Virus record (IMG/VR): IMGVR_UViG_3300007960_000014
Span: 20,207 to 84,206 of that record
DNA from: a virus
Direction: 5' to 3' (one strand)
DNA: 64,000 nucleotides
Part shown: positions 1-8,365 of the stretch, in pieces
How the letters are laid out: each line of letters starts with the position of its first letter
Numbering within the stretch: the first letter of the stretch is position 1
Notes under the pieces: generated by a model
Told to the model about the DNA's origin: nothing
Database searches by the model: none
The model's input: only the letters and a program-made list of their open reading frames with translations
Made by a program: the position numbers and the translations under genes

Positions 1-7
1 AACCCCA

Positions 8-982
8 TTAGTAAGTCTCTAGCTCCGTGGGGAAAAATTCTTTAACCAAATCCATCAAGCCATGAGGTAAGTTCTCGTCAATCAAGGAGTGCATCATCTG
101 AGTATCCTCAATGTTGGCAAAATCAGAGATACCTAGATTCATCAAAAACTTCAAATCAAACTTGCAGTTATGGAAAATCTTTGCCTGATTTTTATTAGCA
201 CATACCTCCTTAAGCCTAGAAATCATCTCATTCAATTCCGTGCCAACAAAGGGGGAATCCTTATGATGGACAGGAAGAATAAACGTAGCAGAGTCTGAGG
301 CAATACCAATGGTCTGTACTTTATCCTTCTTATAATCAAGCCCTGTCGTTTCTATATCAACTGCAAGCTCGGTATCGTTCTTAATCAAATCGAACTGCTC
401 ATGAATACTATCAACGGTATCACATAGAACGAAATCAAGCTTAGAAAGCTTATTGTTTCCTAGTACAAACTTATCATAAGCATTGTTTACATCTTGGATA
501 AACAAAGTTCTTAGTTTGGGCTCTAGGTACAAAGACATTGGGTGGAGAGTTGGAACCACAGCGATTGGCTCCTTGCCCTCTTGCACAAAAGGAAACTCTT
601 TCCCCCTCTTGTTTGTAACCCCGGACTTCTTTATGACGGCTTTCATTGCCATATTGCCTAGAGGGATAATCAAGGTAGGGGAAATAGCATCTAAGTCTTC
701 GTACAAGTACTCCCTGTGCTTGGTAAGCATGGCAGTATCCACATCTGATTCTCTAAAGCCATACGATTTAATCGCCGCAACAAACTGGTAGGAATTGTTG
801 GGGAGCTTGGTCTGCTCTAAAAGATGTGAAAGAACACCGAACTCTTCGTCAGTGAACTCATATGTTACTCCATTTTCTCTATGAAAAGAATCATGAACAA
901 AGACAATTTTAGCGTCTGTCACCTCTTCTCGGTGAAATTGTTCATCATTCATAAAAGAATTTAGTAAAGAATCAGAAATCAT
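8..982 (-). CDS. UDG-like domain fused to a DNA-polymerase-type 3'-5' exonuclease, ends early
   Basis: A 324-residue protein. Residues about 100-155 resemble the uracil-DNA-glycosylase superfamily core (LIIPLGNMAMKA, then PTLHPMS), but without the family-4 iron-sulphur cysteines, so glycosylase activity is doubtful. Residues about 200-324 are a DnaQ/PolA-type proofreading exonuclease: Exo I is DIETTGLD (D209, E211) and Exo II is HNCKFDLKFL (N272, D276). The reading frame stops at residue 324, roughly 25-50 residues short of where the Exo III YxxxD motif normally lies. The stop (TAA) is real and only 7 bases of the window remain beyond it, so the missing motif and any polymerase domain must be encoded further left, in a separate or interrupted gene. 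In RM378-like phages the exonuclease and polymerase are, as I recall, separate genes. Start ATG at 982; a TATAAT-like element lies just upstream. Confidence 0.8.
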   Translation of the reverse strand: MISDSLLNSFMNDEQFHREEVTDAKIVFVHDSFHRENGVTYEFTDEEFGVLSHLLEQTKLPNNSYQFVAAIKSYGFRESDVDTAMLTKHREYLYEDLDAISPTLIIPLGNMAMKAVIKKSGVTNKRGKEFPFVQEGKEPIAVVPTLHPMSLYLEPKLRTLFIQDVNNAYDKFVLGNNKLSKLDFVLCDTVDSIHEQFDLIKNDTELAVDIETTGLDYKKDKVQTIGIASDSATFILPVHHKDSPFVGTELNEMISRLKEVCANKNQAKIFHNCKFDLKFLMNLGISDFANIEDTQMMHSLIDENLPHGLMDLVKEFFPTELETY

Positions 983-985
983 AAC

Positions 986-994
986 CTATTATAG
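986..994. promoter_or_regulatory. Divergent -10-like element between exonuclease and sigma genes
   Basis: The 16-bp gap between the two divergent start codons contains CTATTATAG, which reads CTATAATAG on the minus strand. It could serve as a -10 or late-promoter-like box for either gene; both ATGs lie within about 5 nt. It is only a loose match to the CTAWATAAYA motif seen elsewhere in the window. Confidence 0.35.
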
Positions 995-998
995 ACAC

Positions 999-1400
999 AT
1001 GGAAAGCTTAAAGAAAAATTATATTGATAATAAGCATTTTGAAAAAACTATAAGACTCTATCTTGAGGATAATGATACCTACGAAGAGGAAGTTGTTCGT
1101 TTATTCGACCTGCTTATTACCAATATATTATTATCTTTTAAATTTAAGATTGAATTTGATGACGCGAAACAAGAGTGTTTTTGTTTAGTCCTCAAAACAT
1201 TAAAGAACTTTTCTCCTGAAAAAGGTTCAGCCTTTAATTATTTTACTACCGTCATCTTGAACAATCTAAAGCTTCTCTATACAAAAAGAAAGAAGTATAT
1301 TGATAAGGTACACGAGTACCGAAAGATTATGGGTGATTTTGGGGTTCAGTCTCAGACTGAAAAAACTGATACAGATTTGAATACTCCACCTGGACGCTAA
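999..1400 (+). CDS. Late-promoter sigma factor, T4 gp55-like (sigma70 region 2)
   Basis: A 133-residue protein. Residues 54-97 match sigma70 region 2: an acidic-start helix DDAKQECFCLVLKTLKNF, then SPEKGSAFNYFTTVILNNL, the counterpart of the core-binding and -10 recognition helices (compare the 'F.P.KG..F..Y' signature). No region 4 is present, as in T4 gp55, which recognises the extended -10 late promoter together with gp33 and the sliding clamp. T4 gp55 is about 185 residues, so this is a short version. It lies in a plus-strand island at the left edge of the late cluster. Its last 74 bp overlap the end of the convergent thioredoxin-like gene. The many CTAWATAAYA elements in the window are natural candidate targets (inference). 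Confidence 0.75.
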   Translation: MESLKKNYIDNKHFEKTIRLYLEDNDTYEEEVVRLFDLLITNILLSFKFKIEFDDAKQECFCLVLKTLKNFSPEKGSAFNYFTTVILNNLKLLYTKRKKYIDKVHEYRKIMGDFGVQSQTEKTDTDLNTPPGR

Positions 1401-1659
1401 CCCTACCATTCTTTGTCGTCAGTAACGACGGCACTGAAGTGATGGAAAAGCTGGAGAAACATTCAGGAGTATCCCAACTGTTAATCAGATAGAGGGTTTC
1501 GTCCCCTTCCTGCTGCGCCCACTGTTCAGCCATTTCCAGGATTTTAGCGCACCTCTTATCCCACAGAGAGTGGTACAAGACCAGGATATCTGTCTCGCTC
1601 TTAGACTTAAGAGCTTCGTTTACTTCACTATCCGTTGTTAGTTTCTTTAGCGTTCTCAT
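1327..1659 (-). CDS. Thioredoxin-fold protein with degenerate active site
   Basis: A 110-residue protein taken from the ATG at 1659, which overlaps the end of the upstream gene and follows a GAGAAG purine tract. Residues about 24-100 have thioredoxin order: strand ILVLYHS, an active-site position reading WDKRC (residues 33-37) where WCxxC is usual, a helix, then SVPSLLTTKNGR with the cis-proline at 77. The first active-site cysteine is replaced by Asp34 while the second (C37) is kept, so ordinary disulphide exchange is unlikely. A structural or scaffold role, such as a polymerase-associated thioredoxin, is possible because a polymerase-type exonuclease lies next door, but this is inference. 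The 3' end overlaps the convergent sigma gene by 74 bp. Confidence 0.6.
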   Translation of the reverse strand: MRTLKKLTTDSEVNEALKSKSETDILVLYHSLWDKRCAKILEMAEQWAQQEGDETLYLINSWDTPECFSSFSITSVPSLLTTKNGRVSVQVEYSNLYQFFQSETEPQNHP

Positions 1660-1957
1660 CGGACTTCTCGGACTTCTCGTATTCAGCCATGATTTTTGCT
1701 TTTTCTTCTTCTGGCATGTTGCTAATCTTTTCATTCAGCTCTTCCATGGTGGCGGAAATGCCTTTGAAAAATAAGATTTTAGCAAGGTCGTCATCAGACA
1801 TACCAGCAGCCAAAGCGTTCTTTACGTTTTTCCACCCGGTAGTCTCTTCCTGAGTAAGTTTAATGTATAATTTCATCCTTCGTGTTGAATATTTAATTTT
1901 AAAGTTGTAATTGTTAGGGTTCAAAGACCCCAGAGTAATTTTTTCAGATTTTACCAT
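1628..1957 (-). CDS. Hypothetical small charged protein
   Basis: A 109-residue protein not recognised. The C-terminal half is a charged helix (MEELNEKISNMPEEEKAK) ending in a low-complexity E/K/N tail; the middle (VKNALAAGMSDDDLAKILFF) looks like a small helical domain. An internal ATG at residue 28 (position 1876) is an alternative start. It is the first gene of a two-gene leftward unit with the thioredoxin-like protein, whose start lies inside it (32-bp overlap). A TATAATA element lies about 9 nt before its ATG. Confidence 0.5.
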   Translation of the reverse strand: MVKSEKITLGSLNPNNYNFKIKYSTRRMKLYIKLTQEETTGWKNVKNALAAGMSDDDLAKILFFKGISATMEELNEKISNMPEEEKAKIMAEYEKSEKSDENAKETNNG

Positions 1958-1966
1958 TTTAGTTAC

Positions 1967-1976
1967 TATTATATTA
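1967..1976 (-). promoter_or_regulatory. Late-promoter-like element upstream of 1957 gene
   Basis: On the minus strand this reads TAATATAATA, a partial match to the window's CTAWATAAYA motif, 9 nt before the ATG at 1957. The divergent resolvase gene begins 2 bp to its right, so the same AT-rich gap may serve both. Confidence 0.4.
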
Positions 1977-1977
1977 A

Positions 1978-2484
1978 ATGGGAAAAAAGATTGAAGACAT
2001 TCTATCCCACGGCGAATTCAAACAAAAAAAGAGAATTAATAGCCGTAGAAAAGGAAATGCATTTGAAAGAAAAATCTCTACATTGTTAAACGAGAGATTT
2101 GAGACAAACGAGTTTTGCCGTTCTCCAGGTTCAGGAGCATTTGCAACAACTCATAAGTTACCTCAACACATTAAAGTCCACGGGGACTTAATTACACCAG
2201 AAAAATTTAAATTTGTTATTGAGTGTAAATCAGGGTACACGGTTGAGCTTGACGATTTGTTCAAACCTAAATCAGATTTTTGGGCATTTATCGACCAAGC
2301 TAAGAGAGATGCAAAAGCAGCCAATAAGGATTGGTTGATGGTGTACCAAAAAACTAGAAGAAAGGCAGTCGTGGTTTCTAATGTTAAATACGCTCTAAAG
2401 CATGTAGAGTTATTTGGAGACTGCTACATGTATAGCTTCGATGAGTTCATTAAGCTTCCTGTAAATTTTTTCTTCTCCGACTGA
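1978..2484 (+). CDS. Hjc-like PD-(D/E)XK Holliday junction resolvase / endonuclease
   Basis: A 168-residue protein. The PD-(D/E)XK core is complete: RRKGNAFERKI gives the first acidic residue (E30), then CRSPGSGAF, then HGDL with D70 and VIECKSG with E82 and K84. This order and spacing match archaeal Hjc and phage Hjc-like resolvases, which cut four-way DNA junctions before packaging, the job done by endonuclease VII (gp49) in T4. It sits alone on the plus strand, divergent from the 109-residue gene. Its 3' end overlaps the convergent 824-residue gene by 75 bp. Resolvase rather than general endonuclease is inferred from the family. Confidence 0.7.
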   Translation: MGKKIEDILSHGEFKQKKRINSRRKGNAFERKISTLLNERFETNEFCRSPGSGAFATTHKLPQHIKVHGDLITPEKFKFVIECKSGYTVELDDLFKPKSDFWAFIDQAKRDAKAANKDWLMVYQKTRRKAVVVSNVKYALKHVELFGDCYMYSFDEFIKLPVNFFFSD

Positions 2485-4884
2485 ATTAGTATTCTCTGAG
2501 ATTGCTGTTGCAAGTATATCAAAGAGTTTAGGTTTAATCTTTGCTTCCATCTTAGGATAGAACACTCCTCCACCCCGAGAAGTTTTTCCTCTTAGGTCAG
2601 TGGAGAACACAACCTCGTTACCTATAGTCCAAGTATAACCTCCAGATGGGGTTCTCGTAGGCTTAGCTTTGCTTAAAACATATTTGGCTACTTGATGGTT
2701 GCCAGCGAAGCGTATCTCCCCTCTCATAGCTTTCATCATAGCGTCATCCTCTTCGGTGACGAAGGAGCTAATCAAATCATTCATTGCAAAACCTTCGTTT
2801 AGAGAAGGGTCTTGCTCTGCTTTCAACTGCCTCAGGCGACGAATAAAATTAATTCTAGCATTACCAATGGCAGTATTATCCTTGCTAGCTATGGCGGTAT
2901 CGATTTCTTGTTGCCACTCACTAAGCATTCGTAGAGTATCCACATCCCCATCAGCCACGTCTCCTAACAAAACGGAGAATGTAGCTTTAATTGAAGAGCG
3001 AGCTCTAGCATCAGAGCCAAACATAGCCTCTGCTGAACGAGCAATAACAGCATCTACTTCCATAGCCTTCTCTGCTACATTACGCTGTGAGGGCTTTAAG
3101 AATTTCTTCCTGGTAGATGTAAACTCTGCTGCTTCCTCACACTTCTGCCTTTGTGCTGCAGTAGATAAAGTTTCGCAGGGGGTGTTGTGGTAAGCATATG
3201 CAGGAGTATAGTAAGAGCTGCCTGATGGAGTATCTTTATCAAACCCGCTTTGAGATTTTAGTGATACACCTACGCCGCCACCCCCGGTAGTGTCAACCGT
3301 TACCTGTCCTGCTCCCAAATCACTAAGGGCTTGAGCGAACTTTTGTGCATCGTTTACACTAGCAAACTCTACCATAAAATCTGCTTTAGTTGTGGCTGTA
3401 GAAACCTTACCTCTTGAAGTAACTCCAGTAGGGGATACCCCTGCATTTTTCGCTACCCGAGCTAAGAAATATGATTCTTTAATGGTGTCTTTTATATAAT
3501 CGACAGCAGCTTTGTTACAATTGTCGGTGTCTATGTCTTTTAGTAGAGATTCAGAAGCGACTCTAGCATCCTCATGCTCAAACGTCATGCCTAAGTTGCC
3601 ATCAGTAACAACAAAGTTCTGTATTTGCTCTCCCAAATCGCAGACATCCTTGATAGCTTGAGCAAATGCTTCCATGGCTTCGACAGTGGTAGCCACAGAT
3701 TCGGTGCCGAAAAAAGTATTTAAAGTTCCAATCATCAAATCTTCTTTCTTAGTTCCTAAAACTTGATAGATGTTACCTGCCCCACCACCAACACTAGAGT
3801 TAAAGATAGCGGGTCGGGTATCCCCCGTAGCGCTCCTCACTTCTATGCCTTTAAATTGAGAACAAATATCTTGAGTGTAGCTACCCATAGACATGCCATA
3901 CATCTCTTGCCCTGCGTATTGAGGGGAAGAAGCCATACCCTCTAAATAGGCTGCGAAGTTAGGGGCTACTCTCTTAACCGAGTCCATGGCTTGTCTTCTT
4001 CCAAACCAAGAACCCGCATTGGTTTTAGGGTTACGGCAAACAAAAGAATCTAAGAGTTTTCTTTCCCTGGGAGTTAAATCAGAATCATCAATGTAAGAGC
4101 CCTCTTTGATTTTTTTTGCTACGCCTATCAAATCCACATGCGCATTAAAAATTTCTTTTTGTACTTCTGGAGCTACCCACGGAGTATCCCCACCACGTAG
4201 AGACCTTTTGAACTTCATCAACTTGGTGTTGGCACCTGTAGGAGCTAATGTGATTCTATCGAATAAATCCTGAGCATCTATACCAGGAATAACACCATCC
4301 ATCTTTTGCGCGGCTTTCTCTATCTCTCCTGGCTGAGCTTCATAAGGAACGTAGTCTGCTGTTTGGTCAATTTCTTGTCCTGTGTTTGTGTCGAATACAG
4401 TTCCGTCGCTTTCTGTTTCGGGTGCCTGTTCCCCTCCAGGCTCAGCCTTTAAATTTGCTTGAGCTCCTTCATCATCCGCAATATCACCTTGCAAATACTC
4501 TATAGCTCCCGCTAGAGTTTTACTGTTGATTCCTGTATGTCCCCCGCCAACACTAAGAGTGTATCTTGTTCCTTTTTGTGTGCGGAACTCCACCTTAGGT
4601 AATGAGCCAGCTTTTTGCGAAGGAATATACATGGGGTCGTAAGTCCCCCCAGTTCCTCTCATCTGTTCGGGAGGCACTTGTAATTTTTGTAGAAGGTCTG
4701 CTTTAATTTGATTCTTTTGTGCGTCGGGTAATTTTGCCGTACCCCCCATCATGGAATTATATCTTCTACTTAGCTCTTGACGACCTTTATCTTTAGTAGA
4801 GGCATCTTCCTGTTCCGTAAGAGAATATTTTCTCTTACGGATGGCTTCATAAGATTCCATTAGTTGGTCGAAGATAGATTCCAT
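2410..4884 (-). CDS. Large probable internal head protein
   Basis: An 824-residue protein with no recognised enzyme domain. It is the last late gene on the left, directly after tail tube. The N-terminus (MESIFDQLMESYEAIRKRKY, then SLTE at 21-24 followed by Q) resembles a T4 capsid-targeting leader: a short amphipathic helix ending in an L-x-E prohead-protease site. Low-complexity stretches follow at about 130-190 (E/D/A/Q-rich), then mainly helical sequence with a Gly-rich turn near 535-550. A packaged or ejected internal protein is inferred from the leader and size. Start ATG at 4884 lies only a few nt beyond the terminator hairpin of the previous gene. Confidence 0.5.
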   Translation of the reverse strand: MESIFDQLMESYEAIRKRKYSLTEQEDASTKDKGRQELSRRYNSMMGGTAKLPDAQKNQIKADLLQKLQVPPEQMRGTGGTYDPMYIPSQKAGSLPKVEFRTQKGTRYTLSVGGGHTGINSKTLAGAIEYLQGDIADDEGAQANLKAEPGGEQAPETESDGTVFDTNTGQEIDQTADYVPYEAQPGEIEKAAQKMDGVIPGIDAQDLFDRITLAPTGANTKLMKFKRSLRGGDTPWVAPEVQKEIFNAHVDLIGVAKKIKEGSYIDDSDLTPRERKLLDSFVCRNPKTNAGSWFGRRQAMDSVKRVAPNFAAYLEGMASSPQYAGQEMYGMSMGSYTQDICSQFKGIEVRSATGDTRPAIFNSSVGGGAGNIYQVLGTKKEDLMIGTLNTFFGTESVATTVEAMEAFAQAIKDVCDLGEQIQNFVVTDGNLGMTFEHEDARVASESLLKDIDTDNCNKAAVDYIKDTIKESYFLARVAKNAGVSPTGVTSRGKVSTATTKADFMVEFASVNDAQKFAQALSDLGAGQVTVDTTGGGGVGVSLKSQSGFDKDTPSGSSYYTPAYAYHNTPCETLSTAAQRQKCEEAAEFTSTRKKFLKPSQRNVAEKAMEVDAVIARSAEAMFGSDARARSSIKATFSVLLGDVADGDVDTLRMLSEWQQEIDTAIASKDNTAIGNARINFIRRLRQLKAEQDPSLNEGFAMNDLISSFVTEEDDAMMKAMRGEIRFAGNHQVAKYVLSKAKPTRTPSGGYTWTIGNEVVFSTDLRGKTSRGGGVFYPKMEAKIKPKLFDILATAISENTNSVGEEKIYRKLNELIEAIHVAVSK

Positions 4885-4888
4885 GTCA

Positions 4889-4927
4889 ATATAAAAGGCT
4901 CCCCACCATTAGATAGGAAGCCTTTTT
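4889..4927 (-). terminator. Terminator after tail tube gene
   Basis: Arms AAAAGGCT (4893-4900) and AGCCTTTT (4919-4926) form a hairpin, extended by a CC/GG pair past one mismatch. Read leftwards it ends in TTTTAT. It lies between the tube stop (4946) and the ATG of the 824-residue gene (4884). Confidence 0.7.
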
Positions 4928-4945
4928 GGGAACTTTAATTATTTA

Positions 4946-5611
4946 TTAGCCAAGCCCGGGAATGAGGCTTCCTAAAAAGTTTTCAAAGGCGCTATCAGTG
5001 GTTTTATATTGTACAATCATATCGTACTTGATTTCGCAATCAATAGTTGCAAAATCATTCGTGCCATAAGAAAGTTCGCCAATAGACCATTTGATTGGGA
5101 ACGCGCCATAAAGCTTAGCTACCAGTTTTGGATTGCGCTGGTTATCTAATTGAATAACTTCTATCGTTCTCTTGAATTGGTCGCCTGCGATGACAGGGTT
5201 CGAGTGGGTACCAAAGATTGGGTCATAAGTTGTTCTCATCCACGCATATAGTAACTTAGCAGTATCTCCTTTAATCATATTATCAAAGGAAATGGTAGCC
5301 GTTTGCGTAGAAGGTCGTCCAGGATAGTAAAATCTATCGTTAACTTTGTTAACGTCGATAGTTTCTACGTTATAGGAAAGACCAGTTACACGGCGAGCTG
5401 CTAACGTTAAGGTATCGTTGGTGTCAGTAAAATTAAAGAAGTTATCTACTGTACCAAGAATACCAGCTATATTAGGGATTCTAACAATCCACCCATACGC
5501 CCGAAAAGAATCGTACATATGTGTGAGTTTGTGACCTTCGGTGATGTCGATATCAAGTTCACGGGAGCTTTGCCTCCAAAACTCGTCTACTGCTTCTACG
5601 TTAAATGCCAT
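4946..5611 (-). CDS. Tail tube protein (T4 gp19-like)
   Basis: A 221-residue protein. It polymerises as stacked rings forming the inner tail tube. The family pattern is visible: an N-terminal segment, a central KDTAKLLYAWMRT-type region and a C-terminal strand set (KWSIGELSYGTNDFATIDCEIKYD) typical of gp19-type tubes. It is longer than T4 gp19 (163 residues). It directly follows the sheath gene, the conserved order. A strong Shine-Dalgarno sequence (AGGAG, 5620-5624) lies 8 nt before the ATG, and a perfect late-promoter motif lies immediately before that, so tube is likely transcribed separately from sheath at high level. Confidence 0.88.
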   Translation of the reverse strand: MAFNVEAVDEFWRQSSRELDIDITEGHKLTHMYDSFRAYGWIVRIPNIAGILGTVDNFFNFTDTNDTLTLAARRVTGLSYNVETIDVNKVNDRFYYPGRPSTQTATISFDNMIKGDTAKLLYAWMRTTYDPIFGTHSNPVIAGDQFKRTIEVIQLDNQRNPKLVAKLYGAFPIKWSIGELSYGTNDFATIDCEIKYDMIVQYKTTDSAFENFLGSLIPGLG

Positions 5612-5625
5612 TGTTTAATCTCCTG

Positions 5626-5635
5626 TATTATATAG
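5626..5635 (-). promoter_or_regulatory. Late promoter of tail tube gene
   Basis: Reads CTATATAATA on the minus strand, exactly the consensus found also at 10029 and 62918. An AGGAG ribosome site follows within the next few nt. It lies in the 28-bp gap between sheath and tube. Confidence 0.7.
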
Positions 5636-5639
5636 GGTC

Positions 5640-8060
5640 CTAGCTAGCGCTTGCCACTCCTCCAGTCTGGCTAGTTACGTTGATTTCGAATACGACAATT
5701 TCTGCAGTTTTCGTAGGCTGTACGATTACCTTACACCAGAGTTCGTTTCTATCGATTCTAGCTGGAGTATTTACTGTCTCATCGCAGATTACCTTAAAGG
5801 CGTCTAAGCCTCTACGGTCTTTAATGTCTTGCAAGAGTGGTTGCAGAACATCAACAATTTGTTGTCTAGTGATTGCATCATTAGGTTCGAACACAAAGCG
5901 TCTAGTACCAGCTAGGATTTGTTTCCTAATTTGAATCATTAGTCGTCTTACGTTAATTCTATCCAGGGCGGTAGAGGCTCTTTGAGCAGTTCTTTGCCCG
6001 AAGATTACTAAACCGTCCTGAGGGAAGCTTACAATTGGGTTGATTACGTTGCCTCCAGCGTATAGAGTATCTCTGTCGCCTTGGTTAAGAGTAACTTCAG
6101 CTTCAGTAGGCTTGGTTAGTCTGCCTCTTCTCAAACCAGCAGGAGCAAACCATGGGTCTGCAACTTCATCTGTGAATGCCATCTGTCTGACAGCAAACAC
6201 ACCTGGGTCTAGATACTGGTCGGTAGCAGTGAAGACATTGAAAGTCTTTAGCCATGACCAATAAATAGCAGCGTAAGAGGAGTTAAGTGGAGAAGTTCTT
6301 CCATCACCTTTTCCGTTATGCCAGTTGATGGCTTCTTGTGCAGTTTTCAATCCTTGTGGGGGAGATAGTACAGCTAAGAAGTTTTGAGTTTGCTCAGCAA
6401 CTGTTACTAAGTTATTTTGAACTGATTGCGTAGTAATACCTGGAACTAGGCACAGAGATAGGTTTAAGGTATCATCTCTGAAAGCCTGCATACCGCTTCT
6501 GTTTACTTGGTTTCCAATCAGCGCTTGAGTTACATTAGTATTAGTTAGGCTGTTGTTGTAGCTACCTGCGTCACCATTTACCCCGCTAACAAAGTCGTAG
6601 TTTCCTGCGAGTACTTTAGGGAAGGTTAGTGTTTGTGCACCGTTAGCGTTGTTAAGAGCTAATGAAGCTGCGTAACTAATGCCTTGTTGGGCGTTACCAC
6701 TAACACCATTTTGTGCAGCTGCCGTGAACGTTCCACTGTACGTAGTAGGTCTGGTAGTTGTAGCCGCTCCTGCATAGAAGTTGTTAGAGTCTACGTAAGC
6801 AAATCTAGCGTAGTACAAGTCTGACGTTTCGTTATTGCCATAAGTATTGGTATTAAGCACATCCATAACATCGTAAAGAGTGCTGTTCGGGTCATTAACA
6901 AAATCTACAATATTGCTCTCAGCGGTAGCGCCGTCACTTTGCATATCAAAGACGGTATCCTTGCCTCTCTTGGCAGTAACCGCAGCTCGCAAGCCATAGG
7001 TAGTGACTCCAGTGCCTGTATTAGTAGAAGAGTAGTTATACCCTAAGCCTGGATGTAGTGATTGTAGGTTAATCGTACCACCCGTTGCCGAGGTAGGAGC
7101 TATGGTATTACCTAGAGAGTATACGCCAGAGCCGACCCAGCCTGATGCGTCTGCATCAGTGGGAAGTCCCGATAGTCCACCTTCGGCAAATCTCCAACTG
7201 TGCTGAACGTCTCCCATGGCAGTATAATCAACACCAGGAGTTCCAAACAGTCTCAGACCCCCCGCAGGACCAGCCATAGAGCTAGGAGCTCCGAAAGGCT
7301 TATCGTCGTTGTCTAAGAAGCCAGCGTTACTTCGTAAATCACTTACAGAAGGTTGAGCTACAGTTCCTCCAGGTCCTTGTAGAGATACATCTCCACCACC
7401 AGCGACCTGACCAGTAGAGCCTAAAGCGCTAAAGTGGCTTGCAGTACTGGCAAAACCGCGAACTTTCATGTAAGCACCTGCGCCAGCGAACTTAGAAACG
7501 AAAGCGCCAACGTGTCCTTCATCGCCGCTAACGAAAGTAAACGGAGCAGATTCATCTAGGTACGTGGCTACAGTTTCGTTAATAGTATTAATAACTTGGT
7601 CTTGGTCAGTAGAGCTTGGCACACCGACAACGTAAGGGTTATCAGGGCTTACTTGAACTCCATCTTGGTTCCAAACATCAATGAGGAAAGCGTAAGAAAC
7701 TCCAACACCAGCCGATTCGTTAAGACCACTTAGGGAGGAAACCCAGACAGCAGGCTGAGTACCAGCCGATACGTTTACGCTAGCAGCACTTTGTGTTTGA
7801 GCTGCTGCACGAACGAAGTAAACTGAGTTTGTTCTCTCCAGAATTTGGTAAGCACCCCACAGACCCTGACCGCCAACAACAGTTCTTGGGTCACCAAAAG
7901 TGTTGATTAACTGCTCTGCATTAGATACTAAGATTGCCTTATCTACGGGACCTTTAGACCCAAAGCCGAGAACCCCAACAACACTGCTGTTGAGGGAAGG
8001 GATGTAATCAGAAAAATCTTTTTCTATTACATAATTTCCGGGACTTACGAAACTTGCCAT
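5640..8060 (-). CDS. Contractile tail sheath protein (T4 gp18-like)
   Basis: An 806-residue protein (T4 gp18 is 659). The N-terminus (SFVSPGNYVIEKDFSDYIPS, then GVLGFGSKGPVDKAILV and NTFGDPR) is the typical sheath start, and the C-terminal third carries the conserved sheath core: YWSWLKTFN, ADPWFAPAGLRRGRL, QDGLVIFGQRTAQ, NVRRLMIQIRKQI and FEPND. Residues about 200-500 are a variable Gly/Ser/Thr-rich insertion, probably surface domains. A ribosome site (AGGAG) lies 7 nt upstream of the ATG. It follows the 80-residue gene and precedes tail tube. Confidence 0.92.
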   Translation of the reverse strand: MASFVSPGNYVIEKDFSDYIPSLNSSVVGVLGFGSKGPVDKAILVSNAEQLINTFGDPRTVVGGQGLWGAYQILERTNSVYFVRAAAQTQSAASVNVSAGTQPAVWVSSLSGLNESAGVGVSYAFLIDVWNQDGVQVSPDNPYVVGVPSSTDQDQVINTINETVATYLDESAPFTFVSGDEGHVGAFVSKFAGAGAYMKVRGFASTASHFSALGSTGQVAGGGDVSLQGPGGTVAQPSVSDLRSNAGFLDNDDKPFGAPSSMAGPAGGLRLFGTPGVDYTAMGDVQHSWRFAEGGLSGLPTDADASGWVGSGVYSLGNTIAPTSATGGTINLQSLHPGLGYNYSSTNTGTGVTTYGLRAAVTAKRGKDTVFDMQSDGATAESNIVDFVNDPNSTLYDVMDVLNTNTYGNNETSDLYYARFAYVDSNNFYAGAATTTRPTTYSGTFTAAAQNGVSGNAQQGISYAASLALNNANGAQTLTFPKVLAGNYDFVSGVNGDAGSYNNSLTNTNVTQALIGNQVNRSGMQAFRDDTLNLSLCLVPGITTQSVQNNLVTVAEQTQNFLAVLSPPQGLKTAQEAINWHNGKGDGRTSPLNSSYAAIYWSWLKTFNVFTATDQYLDPGVFAVRQMAFTDEVADPWFAPAGLRRGRLTKPTEAEVTLNQGDRDTLYAGGNVINPIVSFPQDGLVIFGQRTAQRASTALDRINVRRLMIQIRKQILAGTRRFVFEPNDAITRQQIVDVLQPLLQDIKDRRGLDAFKVICDETVNTPARIDRNELWCKVIVQPTKTAEIVVFEINVTSQTGGVASAS

Positions 8061-8070
8061 TTATATTCTC

Positions 8071-8313
8071 CTAGTTTTCATTTGTTACTTCAATTAACCT
8101 ATTCTGAAGATGTGAATTTGCGGTGGAAGAAAGAGTAACCCTGGGAACTGAAATAGCGTCACCCGGATTTAGCCAGAAATGTTGCCACTCACCTTTAATC
8201 ATCAGAATAAGTTCTAGTCCACTACCGCAAACATTAGCGACTCGCATAGTTTTAGGCGTAACAACGGGAGTAGTTTTGGGAGTTGATTTTTTAGTTGTGG
8301 TTTTTTTAGCCAT
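8071..8313 (-). CDS. Small basic protein next to sheath, unknown
   Basis: An 80-residue protein. It has a Lys/Thr/Pro-rich tail (residues 1-22), then a compact beta-rich domain (ANVCGSGLELILMIKG, then WLNPGDAISVP). The 'L.PG..I.VP' turn suggests a small jelly-roll or SH3-like fold, but the family is not recognised. It sits between the gp15-like and sheath genes with its own late-promoter motif and a GAGAAGAG ribosome site, so it is probably a small virion or tail-completion protein (inference). Confidence 0.5.
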   Translation of the reverse strand: MAKKTTTKKSTPKTTPVVTPKTMRVANVCGSGLELILMIKGEWQHFWLNPGDAISVPRVTLSSTANSHLQNRLIEVTNEN

Positions 8314-8326
8314 TCTCTTCTCTATG

Positions 8327-8336
8327 TATTATTTAG
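8327..8336 (-). promoter_or_regulatory. Late promoter of 8313 gene and probably sheath
   Basis: Reads CTAAATAATA on the minus strand, a full match to CTAWATAAYA. It lies in the 52-bp gap after the gp15-like gene and is followed by a GAGAAGAG ribosome site before the ATG. Confidence 0.65.
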
Positions 8337-8365
8337 AAGTTTCCGACGAGATAATGGTAAACTTT

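Noticed and set aside
2699-3193. A 164-residue plus-strand frame inside the 824-residue gene
   Set aside because: Antisense to a well-formed gene and lacks coding character.
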